Assembly (NCBI GenBank): GCA_029551925.1
Contig: JAKPEO010000051.1
Coordinates: 1 to 27,641, forward strand
Origin: a bacterium
GTDB lineage: Bacteria > JAGOBX01
Direction: 5' to 3'
DNA length: 27,641 nt
The translations under genes and the position numbers were made by a program. The notes under the pieces are model-generated. The model saw only the letters and a list, made by a program, of their open reading frames with translations, was not told where the DNA came from and did no database searches. Shown here piece by piece: positions 8,724 through 16,903 of the stretch (position 1 is its first letter; every line of letters begins with the position of its first letter).

Positions 8724-9893
8724 TTACTCTATTATCTTAATTTTATCGTTTTCTTTAAGCTGCGATTGCCCTTCAATAATAATTTTATCTGATTTTTTCA
8801 AGCCGCTGATTATTTCTACATTTCCATTTATTTCTAAACCGGTTTGCACTTCGATTTTTTTTGCGATATTATTATCTGCGGTAAATACAATCTTTTTTGA
8901 ATGTTCATTTAAAATTGCAGATTTAGGCGCGGTAATTGCCTCTCGCTCTTCGGATAAATAAACAATAACTTGCGCAAGTGAACCTATTGCGATTTTTTGA
9001 TTTTCATTAGCAATTGCCGCTCTGATTTCAAATACTCGCAGCTGCGGATTTATTGTCGGACTTTTATAGGTAATTACTTTTGATAATGTCAAGTCATTTA
9101 TATTGACATCTATTTTTGTTTTGCCGATTATTATTTTAGAGTAATGTTCCGCCGGCAAAAATGCGCAGACCTCTAAATTATAAATATCGTCAATTTGAAA
9201 TATCGGCATCCCGAAACGCAGCGTCTCGCCTTCTTTTTGAAATTTTTTTGAAATATAACCGTCAATAGGCGCATAGACTTCGGCATCTGTCAATTTTTTT
9301 GCGCTTATTTCTAATGCTGCAGCAGCTTGATTTATTGCTTCTTCTGATAATTTTATTAATACATTTGATTGTTTGAGCGCAGCTAATGATTGTTTGTATC
9401 GAGTTTCTATTTGTTCAAACATATCTTTGGTAATAACATTTTTTTCTAATAATCTTTTGCTGCGTTCGTAATCTATTGTGATTTTTTCGTTTTCGCTTTT
9501 TATACGCTCGTAATTCGCCTGTGCTTCCGCTAATTTATATTTTGCCATCTCTAAATTATGTTTTTGAATTTTATGGTTATTTTCTAAATTCTCTGTTTCT
9601 ATTTTAAAAAGTTTGGTTTTGTTTTTTATTACTTTTGCGCCTTCATCTACATATAATTTTTCTAATATGCCGTCTAATCGCGCAGATACTAATACGCTTT
9701 CTTTTGTTTGAATATTTCCTTGAACTTGCAAAGTTTCGGCGATTTTACGCTCTTTGACTTCCAAAATTTTTACAGTTGTAGTTTTTTCAGATTGCTGAGC
9801 AATCGTATTTTGCGCATTTTCTTTTTTTTGATTGCAAGCAAAAACTAATAAATTTAGAATTACTATTAAAATTGCAAAATATTTAGATTTCAT
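8724..9893 (-). CDS. Efflux periplasmic adaptor lipoprotein (membrane fusion protein)
   Basis: This 389-residue adaptor links the RND permease to the TolC-like channel. A lipoprotein signal ends in LLVFAC, so the mature protein is probably acylated at that cysteine. Then come a beta-barrel/lipoyl strand region (VLVSARLDGILEKLYVDEG), a long alpha-helical hairpin (about residues 90-190, rich in E, K, Q and A), the second lipoyl half (VYAPIDGYISKKF) and beta-barrel and membrane-proximal domains. The frame opens with a TTG at 9902, but GGAGG at 9904-9908 is one base from it and 10 bases from the ATG at 9893, so the ATG is chosen. It lies 46 bases upstream of the RND gene and 78 bases downstream of the channel gene. 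Confidence 0.92.
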   Translation of the reverse strand: MKSKYFAILIVILNLLVFACNQKKENAQNTIAQQSEKTTTVKILEVKERKIAETLQVQGNIQTKESVLVSARLDGILEKLYVDEGAKVIKNKTKLFKIETENLENNHKIQKHNLEMAKYKLAEAQANYERIKSENEKITIDYERSKRLLEKNVITKDMFEQIETRYKQSLAALKQSNVLIKLSEEAINQAAAALEISAKKLTDAEVYAPIDGYISKKFQKEGETLRFGMPIFQIDDIYNLEVCAFLPAEHYSKIIIGKTKIDVNINDLTLSKVITYKSPTINPQLRVFEIRAAIANENQKIAIGSLAQVIVYLSEEREAITAPKSAILNEHSKKIVFTADNNIAKKIEVQTGLEINGNVEIISGLKKSDKIIIEGQSQLKENDKIKIIE

Positions 9894-9903
9894 AAAATTC
9901 AAT

Positions 9904-9908
9904 CCTCC
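9904..9908 (-). promoter_or_regulatory. Ribosome binding site that fixes the adaptor start
   Basis: GGAGG on the minus strand stands 10 bases before the ATG at 9893 and only one base before the in-frame TTG at 9902, which rules the TTG out. Confidence 0.7.
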
Positions 9909-9980
9909 AATTTTATATTAATAATTTTTAATATTTTTTTGTAATAAATTCATAAATTTTCAATAAACCAAATTTTAAAT

Positions 9981-11333
9981 TTAATTAGTTTTTAAATTGC
10001 GATTTATTATATTATACAGCGCAGCAATTAGAATTTGACGATTATATTGCGCTTTGATAAACGCTGATTTTACTGTGTCGTAATTTGCTAATACTTGCAA
10101 TAATTCGCTTGAACTAACTAAATTTTCTTTATGTTTTTCTTTAATGTTATTTAATCGCGCTGTTTCGACCGCTAAATTTTTTTCTATAATTTTTAAGGTT
10201 TCATCAGCATCTTGTAAATTATTATAAGTTTCTAATACTTGCAATAATACGCTCAACATCGCTTCTTCCATTTGCAAATAATAAATTTCATTTGATTTTC
10301 GCGCTTTTTGATATTCCGCTATATCCTTAAAGCCATTAAAGATTGAGATTACTCCGGACAATCCTAAAATAGTTTGATTCGCATATTTTGTATATTCATT
10401 ATTTGTATGCGTGAAATTAGCGAATGATATTAAAGTGGGCAGAAAATTTGAAATTGCTATTTTTATTTTTTCGTTTGAAATATCGAGATTTTTATTTGCT
10501 ATTTTGATGGATAGATTATTTTTTAACGCTTCAAGCATTAAATCCGTAAGAGTTTCTTTTGGCATTTCTAATTCTTGCTGATGCTTCAGTTTTATATCCG
10601 CTAATGGCGAATATCCTAAAATATCTAATAATTTTGCGCCCTCTATTTTTCGCAAGCGATCGTAGTGATTGAGTTCTGAATATTTTGACATTAAAAATAC
10701 TTTAAGTTCTTCTAATTGCCAGTCTAACAAGAGATTTTCATTTTTGCGCGTTTCAAAATCTGAATATAATGCTTTCGCCGCATTAATTTGGCTGACCAAA
10801 AAATTTTTATTTTCTTCGGCAATCAAACATTTATAATAATAGAGAATAGTTTGAAATTTTATCATTTGAGCAGTGTATTGTTTTATTATATCGGATAATT
10901 CTGTTCCGCGTTTATACGATGAATAAACAAACCAAGCAGCTGGCGCAATTATAGGCAGTTGTATTTCAATCGCGCGGTCGGTAATAGATTTATCTTGAAT
11001 TATGCGATAAGTATTGGGTCCGGCTAATTGTTCTGGTTGATAATGCCACTCTTTAAATCCGAGCGTAAAATTTATTTTAGGTAAAAATGCGCTGAACGCT
11101 ATATTTTTGTCTGATTCTGCTATTTGCTTCTGCATTTCGCTTTTACGAATCGCTAAATTGTTTTTTAATGCTAAATCAATGCAATCGTTCAAACTTAATT
11201 CTGCTGGCAATTCATTTTTTGTCTTTTCTTCTATATTTTTTAAATAATCTGTCTCTGTTATTGTTTTTTTATTTGTCGCGCAATTGCATATAAAAAATAA
11301 AACAAATAAAATAAAAATAATTTTATATTTCAT
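9981..11333 (-). CDS. TolC-like outer-membrane efflux channel
   Basis: This 450-residue outer-membrane efflux protein (OEP family, two repeats) would form the exit duct of the tripartite pump. It has an N-terminal signal, then LSLNDCIDLALKNNLAIRKSEMQ, the standard opening of the first repeat, and a second helical repeat from about residue 265 (LTDLMLEALKNNLSIKIANK). Two cysteines near position 16-18 (FICNCAT) suggest a lipoprotein, but the residue before C18 is Asn rather than Gly, Ala or Ser, so lipidation is uncertain. The start overlaps the tetR stop in ATGA. A GGAG inside the end of tetR, 8 bases from the ATG, serves as ribosome binding site. Confidence 0.9.
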   Translation of the reverse strand: MKYKIIFILFVLFFICNCATNKKTITETDYLKNIEEKTKNELPAELSLNDCIDLALKNNLAIRKSEMQKQIAESDKNIAFSAFLPKINFTLGFKEWHYQPEQLAGPNTYRIIQDKSITDRAIEIQLPIIAPAAWFVYSSYKRGTELSDIIKQYTAQMIKFQTILYYYKCLIAEENKNFLVSQINAAKALYSDFETRKNENLLLDWQLEELKVFLMSKYSELNHYDRLRKIEGAKLLDILGYSPLADIKLKHQQELEMPKETLTDLMLEALKNNLSIKIANKNLDISNEKIKIAISNFLPTLISFANFTHTNNEYTKYANQTILGLSGVISIFNGFKDIAEYQKARKSNEIYYLQMEEAMLSVLLQVLETYNNLQDADETLKIIEKNLAVETARLNNIKEKHKENLVSSSELLQVLANYDTVKSAFIKAQYNRQILIAALYNIINRNLKTN

Positions 11334-11989
11334 TTTGAGCGCTCCTTTTTTATATTACTATTTTTGTTTTTAGTAGATTTTATGGCGATAAAATTAAATA
11401 ATTTAATAAATGATTTTACTTCGTTTGTTATAGACATATATTCTCTTAAACCTTCGCCGCGTTCGCGCACCAAATATACCAGACAAGCAAAAATCATTTT
11501 AGCTGCGTAATCCGGATTTTCTATCTTTATTTCTTTATTTTTTAGCGCTTGTTTTAAAATATCTGAAAAAATGTTTATTATTAATTCGTCGTCTTTATGC
11601 AAATCGCGTTTTAAATTTTCATTACAGTCTATAGATTGCAGCAATAATCGAATGAAATTTATATTTTTTTCTATGTCTTCTAACATATATTGAAATATTT
11701 TTTTTAATTTATCCGACACCGTGATATTTTCATTTTTTATTTTTTGAAATTGTTGAATAGATTGTTTTTTTAATTTTTGTATAAGTTCTTTTAGTAAATC
11801 GTCTTTGTTTTTGAAATAAATATAAAGCGTGCCTTTCGCAATATCTGCAAATTTGGCGATATTGTCCATAGTGAAATTATTAATATTTTTGGTTTGCTTC
11901 AAAAACTCAACCGCTGTTTCTAAAATATGCTCTTTCATCATAGAATTAATCGTCTGTTTCCTTTTGGCTTTAAGGTTTATTTTATTCAT
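11330..11989 (-). CDS. TetR/AcrR-family repressor of the efflux operon
   Basis: This 219-residue regulator has an N-terminal helix-turn-helix at about residues 38-60 (FTMDNIAKFADIAKGTLYIYF), the classical TetR pattern ending in GTLYxYFxNKDDLL. It is followed by a helical ligand-binding domain with no specific motif. It is the first gene of its own operon and overlaps the channel gene, so it very likely represses itself and the pump and is released by pump substrates. The operator architecture upstream supports this. An AAGG about 10 bases before the ATG is a modest ribosome binding site. The C-terminal tail is lysine- and asparagine-rich. Confidence 0.93.
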   Translation of the reverse strand: MNKINLKAKRKQTINSMMKEHILETAVEFLKQTKNINNFTMDNIAKFADIAKGTLYIYFKNKDDLLKELIQKLKKQSIQQFQKIKNENITVSDKLKKIFQYMLEDIEKNINFIRLLLQSIDCNENLKRDLHKDDELIINIFSDILKQALKNKEIKIENPDYAAKMIFACLVYLVRERGEGLREYMSITNEVKSFIKLFNFIAIKSTKNKNSNIKKERSK

Positions 11990-12027
11990 ATTTCTTTACC
12001 TTGCCTTATTTTAAATTTTATCATTTA

Positions 12028-12041
12028 TGACTTATAGGTCA
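12028..12041 (-). promoter_or_regulatory. TetR operator O2, over the transcription start
   Basis: TGACTTATAGGTCA is a near-perfect inverted repeat (one mismatched pair) sharing the TGACTT half-site with O1. Its centre is 21 bp from that of O1, two helical turns, so two repressor dimers could bind the same face of the DNA. Confidence 0.6.
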
Positions 12042-12070
12042 ATTATAATGACTTTCAAGTCATTTGTCAA
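12042..12070 (-). promoter_or_regulatory. Consensus sigma-70 promoter of the tetR-efflux operon
   Basis: On the minus strand a perfect TTGACA (12070-12065) and a perfect TATAAT (12047-12042) are separated by exactly 17 bases. Transcription would start near 12035, leaving a leader of about 45 bases. This is the best promoter in the window. A palindrome fills its spacer and a second one covers the start point, as expected for a promoter that is strong unless repressed. Confidence 0.85.
12048..12063 (-). promoter_or_regulatory. TetR operator O1, within the promoter spacer
   Basis: ATGACTTTCAAGTCAT is a perfect 7+7 inverted repeat with a two-base centre, typical in form of TetR-family sites. It sits exactly between the -35 and -10 boxes of the tetR promoter. 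Binding by the adjacent TetR protein is inferred from position and symmetry. Confidence 0.7.
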
Positions 12071-12127
12071 GTTTTTTTTATTATTATTCAATATTTTATG
12101 GTTGATTTTTGTTTTTTATTTTTGTTT

Positions 12128-12210
12128 CGCAGATTTGCGCCTGCGGGTATTATTATTTTACTAATCTATCGTAGTTGCGCCAGATTCCAAGCTACCGGTG
12201 TTTTTTTTTT
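12128..12210 (+). ncRNA. Possible small RNA or structured intergenic element ending in T10
   Basis: This stretch is clearly richer in G and C than the flanking DNA. It contains a hairpin CGCAG/CTGCG (12128-12132 with 12141-12145). A second hairpin is GTAGTTG/CAA-G-CTAC (12171-12177 with 12188-12195, one bulged G). The island ends in ten T at 12201-12210. The heptamer TTGCGCC occurs twice, 40 bases apart. No plus-strand gene lies upstream, so this is not an ordinary terminator. It could be a small RNA with its own terminator, or the remains of a repeated element. No convincing promoter was seen. Confidence 0.25.
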
Positions 12211-12230
12211 AGAAAAATAGATTTATTTCA

Positions 12231-12258
12231 TTGATTTTTTTAGTTGTTAAAATATAAT
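12231..12258 (+). promoter_or_regulatory. Promoter of the epimerase-led operon, probably near-leaderless
   Basis: TTGATT (12231-12236), 16 bases, then TATAAT (12253-12258), with 10 bases to the ATG at 12269 and no Shine-Dalgarno sequence. Boxes, spacer and distance to the ATG are identical to those of the promoter at 55-82. Confidence 0.6.
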
Positions 12259-12268
12259 ACAACAGATT

Positions 12269-13282
12269 ATGGAAAAGGTATTAGTGACTGGCGCTGCTGG
12301 TTTTATAGGATTTCATTTATCAAAAAGATTAGCTGATACGAATTATAAAGTAGTAGGCATAGATAATATTAATGATTATTACGATGTGCGGCTGAAATAT
12401 GCGCGGTTAGAACAATTAAAAAAATGTAATAATTTCAGATTTGAAAAAATGGATATATCCGATAAAATGGGATTAGAAAATATTTTTCAAATCGAGAAAT
12501 TTGATTATGTTGTAAATTTAGCCGCGCAGGCGGGCGTGCGATATTCATTAATAAATCCATACGCTTATATAGATGCCAATATCAGCGGTTTTTTGAATAT
12601 ATTAGAGTGCTGTAAAAAATTTGAAATAAAACATTTATTATTTGCCTCGTCGAGTTCTGTATATGGCGCAAATACAAAAATGCCGTTTTCTGTAAAGGAT
12701 AATGTCGATCATCCTATATCTCTTTATGCTGCGACTAAAAAGAGCAATGAATTATTTGCGCATACATATGCGGCGCTTTATAATTTAAAGGTTACCGGCT
12801 TGCGATTTTTTACAGTATATGGTCCGTGGGGCAGACCTGATATGTCATTATTTATTTTTACAAAAGCGATAACGGAAGGAAAACCTATTGAAGTTTATAA
12901 TAATGGCAATATGTCCCGTGATTTTACTTATATAGAGGATATAGTCGAGGGATTAGTCAGGTTATTGCCTATAATTCCAGAACCTGATAAAAATTGGAAT
13001 GGCTCGCATCCGAATCCTGCGAGCAGTTTTGCGCCGTATAGATTGTATAATATAGGCAATAATAAACCGGTAGAATTAATGAAGTTTATTGAAATAATAG
13101 AAAAAGAGGTAGGAAAGAAAGCCATCATAGAATTCAAGCCGATACAGAAAGGCGATGTGCGCGATACTTATGCTGATATTGACGAATTAGCGGCAGTCAC
13201 AGGTTTTAAACCAATTACTCCAATAGAAATTGGCGTAAAAAAATTTGTAGAATGGTATAAATCATTTTATCAAACGCAATGA
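12269..13282 (+). CDS. UDP-glucuronate 4-epimerase-like NAD-dependent sugar epimerase
   Basis: This 337-residue extended-SDR protein would interconvert UDP-glucuronate and UDP-galacturonate for surface polysaccharide. The NAD-binding GAAGFIG is at residues 8-14, followed by GIDNINDYYDVRLKYARL, which is characteristic of the UDP-GlcA 4-epimerase (CapI/LspL) group rather than GalE. The catalytic region shows SSSSVYG and the Y153xxxK157 pair (YAATK). The substrate-side motif FFTVYGPWGRPDM and the late RDFTYIEDIVEG are also present. Length is normal. It is the first gene of the long plus-strand array; its stop overlaps the next start in ATGA. Exact substrate specificity is inferred from motif similarity. 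Confidence 0.88.
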   Translation: MEKVLVTGAAGFIGFHLSKRLADTNYKVVGIDNINDYYDVRLKYARLEQLKKCNNFRFEKMDISDKMGLENIFQIEKFDYVVNLAAQAGVRYSLINPYAYIDANISGFLNILECCKKFEIKHLLFASSSSVYGANTKMPFSVKDNVDHPISLYAATKKSNELFAHTYAALYNLKVTGLRFFTVYGPWGRPDMSLFIFTKAITEGKPIEVYNNGNMSRDFTYIEDIVEGLVRLLPIIPEPDKNWNGSHPNPASSFAPYRLYNIGNNKPVELMKFIEIIEKEVGKKAIIEFKPIQKGDVRDTYADIDELAAVTGFKPITPIEIGVKKFVEWYKSFYQTQ

Positions 13283-14373
13283 AACATTTTAAATTGCTGT
13301 TTTTTTTATATATTATTTTTATTGTTAATTTTGAAATTTTGGCTGTTGAAAAGACCGAGATAATAAAAGAATATTTATCGAAAATCGAGCAGCAAGAAAA
13401 GAGCGAGAACCAAAAAAAATTAGACGAAAGAAAAATCGAAAATAGAATTAATGAAACAGCGCAAGAAAAAAAGTCGCAGTTTAGAAATAGAATTTCTGAT
13501 TTTGACGCGCAGTTATTCCCATTAAAATTAGATAATACCGCGAAAACGCAGGAAAAATATAATCCTAATTTTATAGATAAAAATGAAGAATTGAAAATAC
13601 AGGAAGAACAAAGTAAGGCAAAAGAAGAGCAGCAAAAGGCAAAACCGCAATTGTCAAAAAAAGAAAAGCAGCAGATTAATAAAGTTATAGTTGAAAAGAA
13701 ACCTGTAAAAGAGTCAAATAAAAATGTAAGAAATATTGAGCAGCAAAAAAAAATTGATAAAGCGATAGAAATTCAAGAAAAACAATTTCAAGAAAAACAA
13801 CAGAGAAGAATTTCAGAGGATAAACTTGAAAAATTGCAAATACCTGCGAGCGTTTATAATGAAAAACTTGAATTTCCGCAATTATCTGAAGAAAAAATGA
13901 ATTCATTATTAGAAGAAAATAATCCAGAAATAGATTTGAATCGTTCGCAGATAATATTCAATGATTTATTGATAGAAACTGAAAATATTAATAACCAGAG
14001 CCGTAAAGATTTTAATATAAATATTCCTGATATTGAAAAGCAGAAAAAAAGCGGATATATCAAAACAGTCAAAGATTGGTTTGCAAATAATTTATTTATT
14101 ATTTTAGCCGGTTTAATAGCATTGAGTATTATCGCGATATTTATTATAAGGAAAATAGCGTTAAAAGACGAGTTAGTTCATTTAGATGAAGAATCGCAGA
14201 TAAAAGCGCGCGATTTTTATAAAAATTATTTTAAGAGCGAAACAGAAACTTTTGAAGAACCAGACGATGCTGAAAATACCGCTGAAAAAAGCGATAATAA
14301 TAATGCAGATGATAATGCTTCAAAAATTGAAAAATTGCGAAAATTATCAAAAGAATTTTCAGGGAAGAAATGA
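13279..14373 (+). CDS. Unknown signal-peptide, coiled-coil, single-membrane-helix protein
   Basis: I do not recognise this 364-residue protein. It has an N-terminal hydrophobic stretch at residues 5-22 that looks like a signal peptide ending near ILAVEK. A highly charged K/E/Q-rich region follows (about 25-185), predicted to be coiled coil or disordered, with many EKQ and QEK runs. Next is a moderately ordered part (190-260), a clear membrane helix at 271-291, then an acidic, Asn-rich tail of about 70 residues on the other side. The bulk would be extracytoplasmic and the tail cytoplasmic. It overlaps both neighbours by ATGA (epimerase before, holB after), so it is translated with them. The layout could suit an envelope-spanning scaffold, but no function can be assigned. 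Confidence 0.7.
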   Translation: MKHFKLLFFLYIIFIVNFEILAVEKTEIIKEYLSKIEQQEKSENQKKLDERKIENRINETAQEKKSQFRNRISDFDAQLFPLKLDNTAKTQEKYNPNFIDKNEELKIQEEQSKAKEEQQKAKPQLSKKEKQQINKVIVEKKPVKESNKNVRNIEQQKKIDKAIEIQEKQFQEKQQRRISEDKLEKLQIPASVYNEKLEFPQLSEEKMNSLLEENNPEIDLNRSQIIFNDLLIETENINNQSRKDFNINIPDIEKQKKSGYIKTVKDWFANNLFIILAGLIALSIIAIFIIRKIALKDELVHLDEESQIKARDFYKNYFKSETETFEEPDDAENTAEKSDNNNADDNASKIEKLRKLSKEFSGKK

Positions 14374-15404
14374 GCGAAATAAATTTAGATTTATACAATC
14401 AACCGAAAACTATAGAATTTTTAGTCAATTCTTTAAGGCATAATAGATTAGCACATTCATATTTATTCAGCGGAGTAGAAGGTTTAGGCAAATTAGAGAT
14501 CGCTCGTTATTTTGTTAAATTAATACAATGCTTAAATCCAAAAGATGATTATCGAACGCCATGCGGTGAATGCGGCAACTGCCGAAAAATCGAGCAGGGT
14601 ATTTTTGTTGATAATTTAGAAATAGATATTGCCGAAGATAAGACTACTATCTCAATTGACCAATTTCGCGAAGAATTAGGCAAATTTTTGAAATACAGCG
14701 CGAATGAAAGCAGATATAAGACCTGCATAATAAATCAATTTGAAAAGACGCGCGAAGAAGCGATGAGCGCTATTTTAAAGACATTAGAAGAACCGCCAAA
14801 AAATTTTATTTTTATATTAATTACTGGAAATGTAAATCAATTAAAGCAAACAATATTATCAAGATGTCAATTAATAAAATTTAGAGAGCAGACATTAGAA
14901 CAAGTAGAAAGCAGGTTGATAAAATATTATAATTTAGATAAACCGAAGGCGCGGACATTAGCGTTATTAAGCGCAGGCCGTATAAAAACAGCATTGTCTT
15001 ATATTGAATCAGATATTTACAATCAGCGAGTGCTGCTGCTTGAAAAACTATCAAAAATATTATTAGAAAAATCATTTTTTGAGAATCATTGTTTTTATAA
15101 TTTTATTGCGGCTAATTTTTTAAAGGCGGATAAAGAGAGCGACGGAAAATTAAAAGATAAGCGGAAAAAAATTATGTATTTACTTGATATTATCTTGCAT
15201 TTTTTTAGGGATTTGCTTGTAATCAAGCAATTTAATGATAAAAGATTTATATTGAATATTGACTTTGAAAAAGATTTGAAAAAATTATCAGAAAATTATT
15301 CGCAATTAGAAATACAGAAATTTATACACAATACTATATACTGCGAGAAGTTATTGTATTTTAATGTTAATCCGAATATGATATTTGAAAATATTTTTTT
15401 ATGA
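14370..15404 (+). CDS. holB: DNA polymerase III delta' subunit
   Basis: This 344-residue AAA+ clamp-loader subunit helps load the beta clamp at replication forks. It shows the delta'/DnaX layout. A P-loop-like GVEGLGKLE lacks the usual Thr/Ser after Lys, consistent with delta' not binding ATP. A cysteine cluster (IQCLN, then CGECGNC) forms the zinc module. The conserved AILKTLEEPP and the SRC motif in ILSRCQ are present. It lacks the long C-terminal region of DnaX, and its length fits HolB. It overlaps the unknown coiled-coil gene by ATGA and stops 11 bases before def. The gene is normally unlinked to polysaccharide genes, so its position here is unusual. Confidence 0.88.
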   Translation: MSEINLDLYNQPKTIEFLVNSLRHNRLAHSYLFSGVEGLGKLEIARYFVKLIQCLNPKDDYRTPCGECGNCRKIEQGIFVDNLEIDIAEDKTTISIDQFREELGKFLKYSANESRYKTCIINQFEKTREEAMSAILKTLEEPPKNFIFILITGNVNQLKQTILSRCQLIKFREQTLEQVESRLIKYYNLDKPKARTLALLSAGRIKTALSYIESDIYNQRVLLLEKLSKILLEKSFFENHCFYNFIAANFLKADKESDGKLKDKRKKIMYLLDIILHFFRDLLVIKQFNDKRFILNIDFEKDLKKLSENYSQLEIQKFIHNTIYCEKLLYFNVNPNMIFENIFL

Positions 15405-15415
15405 AGGGCTGAGTT

Positions 15416-15949
15416 ATGACGATAAAGGAAATATTAGTATGCGGCAATCCGCGGCTTCGCGAGAAATCAGAAAAAGTAGCAAAAATTTCAAAAAGCATTG
15501 AACAATTAGTTAGCGATATGTTTGACACTTTACAAAAGGCAAAAGGCATCGGTTTGGCTGCGCCGCAAATAGGAGTATTAAAAAGAGTGATTATAATAGA
15601 CCTGCATACAAAAGACGAAGATTATACGGGCGTAATGATAAATCCTGAAATTACAAAAAAATACGGCGAAAAAACCGTAATGCAAGAAGGTTGTTTGTCT
15701 ATACCGGAAGTATATTGTGATGTTGAGCGTCCAGAGTTTATTGATGTCTCATATATGTCGCTATACGGCAAAAAGGAGAAGATGATTGGCGTAGGCAAAA
15801 TGTTGAGTAGAGTGATACAGCATGAAGTTGACCATTTGAACGGAGTATTATTTATTGATAGATTAAATAAAGAAGAGCGTATGAAAGCCGCGGTGATACT
15901 TGAAAAATCGAAAAACATCGAGAAACAGAAACCAGAGAGTAATTTATGA
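15416..15949 (+). CDS. def: Peptide deformylase
   Basis: This 177-residue metalloenzyme removes the formyl group from the N-terminal methionine of new proteins. All three family motifs are intact: GIGLAAPQ (residues 44-51), EGCLS (91-95, metal ligand C93) and QHEVDHLNG (135-143, ligands H136 and H140, catalytic E137). Length is typical. It overlaps fmt by ATGA, so the enzymes that add and remove the formyl group are made together, a widespread arrangement. A GGG a few bases before the ATG is a weak ribosome binding site. Confidence 0.97.
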   Translation: MTIKEILVCGNPRLREKSEKVAKISKSIEQLVSDMFDTLQKAKGIGLAAPQIGVLKRVIIIDLHTKDEDYTGVMINPEITKKYGEKTVMQEGCLSIPEVYCDVERPEFIDVSYMSLYGKKEKMIGVGKMLSRVIQHEVDHLNGVLFIDRLNKEERMKAAVILEKSKNIEKQKPESNL

Positions 15950-16896
15950 AAATTTTATTTATGGGCAGTTCAGATTTCGGCGCAGAATGTTTAGAATATT
16001 TAGTCGCTAATAATATGGTAGATGTTGTAATCACTAATCCAGACAAACCTGCTGGACGCGGGCAAAAATTAAAAATTACTCCGATTAAGGAAATAGCGTT
16101 AAAACATAATTTAGAAATTTTTCAGCCGTATGATATTAATTCTCGCGAAGCGCTTGAAAAATTAGAAAAATTAAAATTCGATTTGATAATAGTAGTGGCA
16201 TACGGCAGTATAATAAGTCAGGAATTATTATCGTTATTTTCAAAAAAATGGATTAATATCCACGCTTCGCTATTGCCGAAATATCGCGGCGCGAGTCCGA
16301 TTAATTATTGTTTGTTTAACGGCGATAGAGAAACCGGCATTACAATAATTGAAATGAATGAACGAATGGATGCAGGCGATATATTATTACAGCGGAAAAT
16401 AGAGATACAAAAAGACGAGACATTCGGCGGACTTTATAAGCGTTTGCAAAATTTTGCTGTTGATGTATTATCTGATTTTTTAGAAAAATTCCAAAAAAAT
16501 CGGCTTGTCAAAATCCGTCAGGACGATTCGCAAGCGACATATACTAAAAAATTAACAACTGAATTTTGTAAATTAGAATTTTCAGAAAGCGCGGAATCTT
16601 TGTATAATAAAATTCGTGGGTTAAGTCCGCAGCCGGGCGCTTGGGCTATGTTAGAGCCGCAGAATAAAAAACTAAAAATTTTGCGAGTGGCTCTGAATAT
16701 ATCTGAAAAAATAATTAATAATAATAACGAATGCGGAATAATAAAAGAAAAAGACAACAGGGTATTTATTAAATGTGGTTGCGGAAATTATTTGGAGTTG
16801 TTAGAATTGCAAATAGAAGGAAAAAATGTTATAGACGCTAAAAGTTTTATTAATGGCTATTTAAAAAATCGCGAAGAACATTTAAAATTAAAGTGA
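15946..16896 (+). CDS. fmt: Methionyl-tRNA formyltransferase
   Basis: This 316-residue enzyme formylates initiator Met-tRNA using 10-formyltetrahydrofolate. The N-terminal catalytic domain has MKILFMGSSDFG, the tRNA-loop segment PAGRGQKLK, catalytic N104 and H106 in INIHASLLPKYRGASPI, and MDAGD with D142. The C-terminal OB-like domain (from about residue 205) begins with KLEFSESAESLYNKIRGLSP. Length is normal. The start overlaps the def stop in ATGA, and it ends 7 bases before the PHP phosphatase gene. Confidence 0.97.
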   Translation: MKILFMGSSDFGAECLEYLVANNMVDVVITNPDKPAGRGQKLKITPIKEIALKHNLEIFQPYDINSREALEKLEKLKFDLIIVVAYGSIISQELLSLFSKKWINIHASLLPKYRGASPINYCLFNGDRETGITIIEMNERMDAGDILLQRKIEIQKDETFGGLYKRLQNFAVDVLSDFLEKFQKNRLVKIRQDDSQATYTKKLTTEFCKLEFSESAESLYNKIRGLSPQPGAWAMLEPQNKKLKILRVALNISEKIINNNNECGIIKEKDNRVFIKCGCGNYLELLELQIEGKNVIDAKSFINGYLKNREEHLKLK

Positions 16897-16903
16897 TAAG
16901 AAT

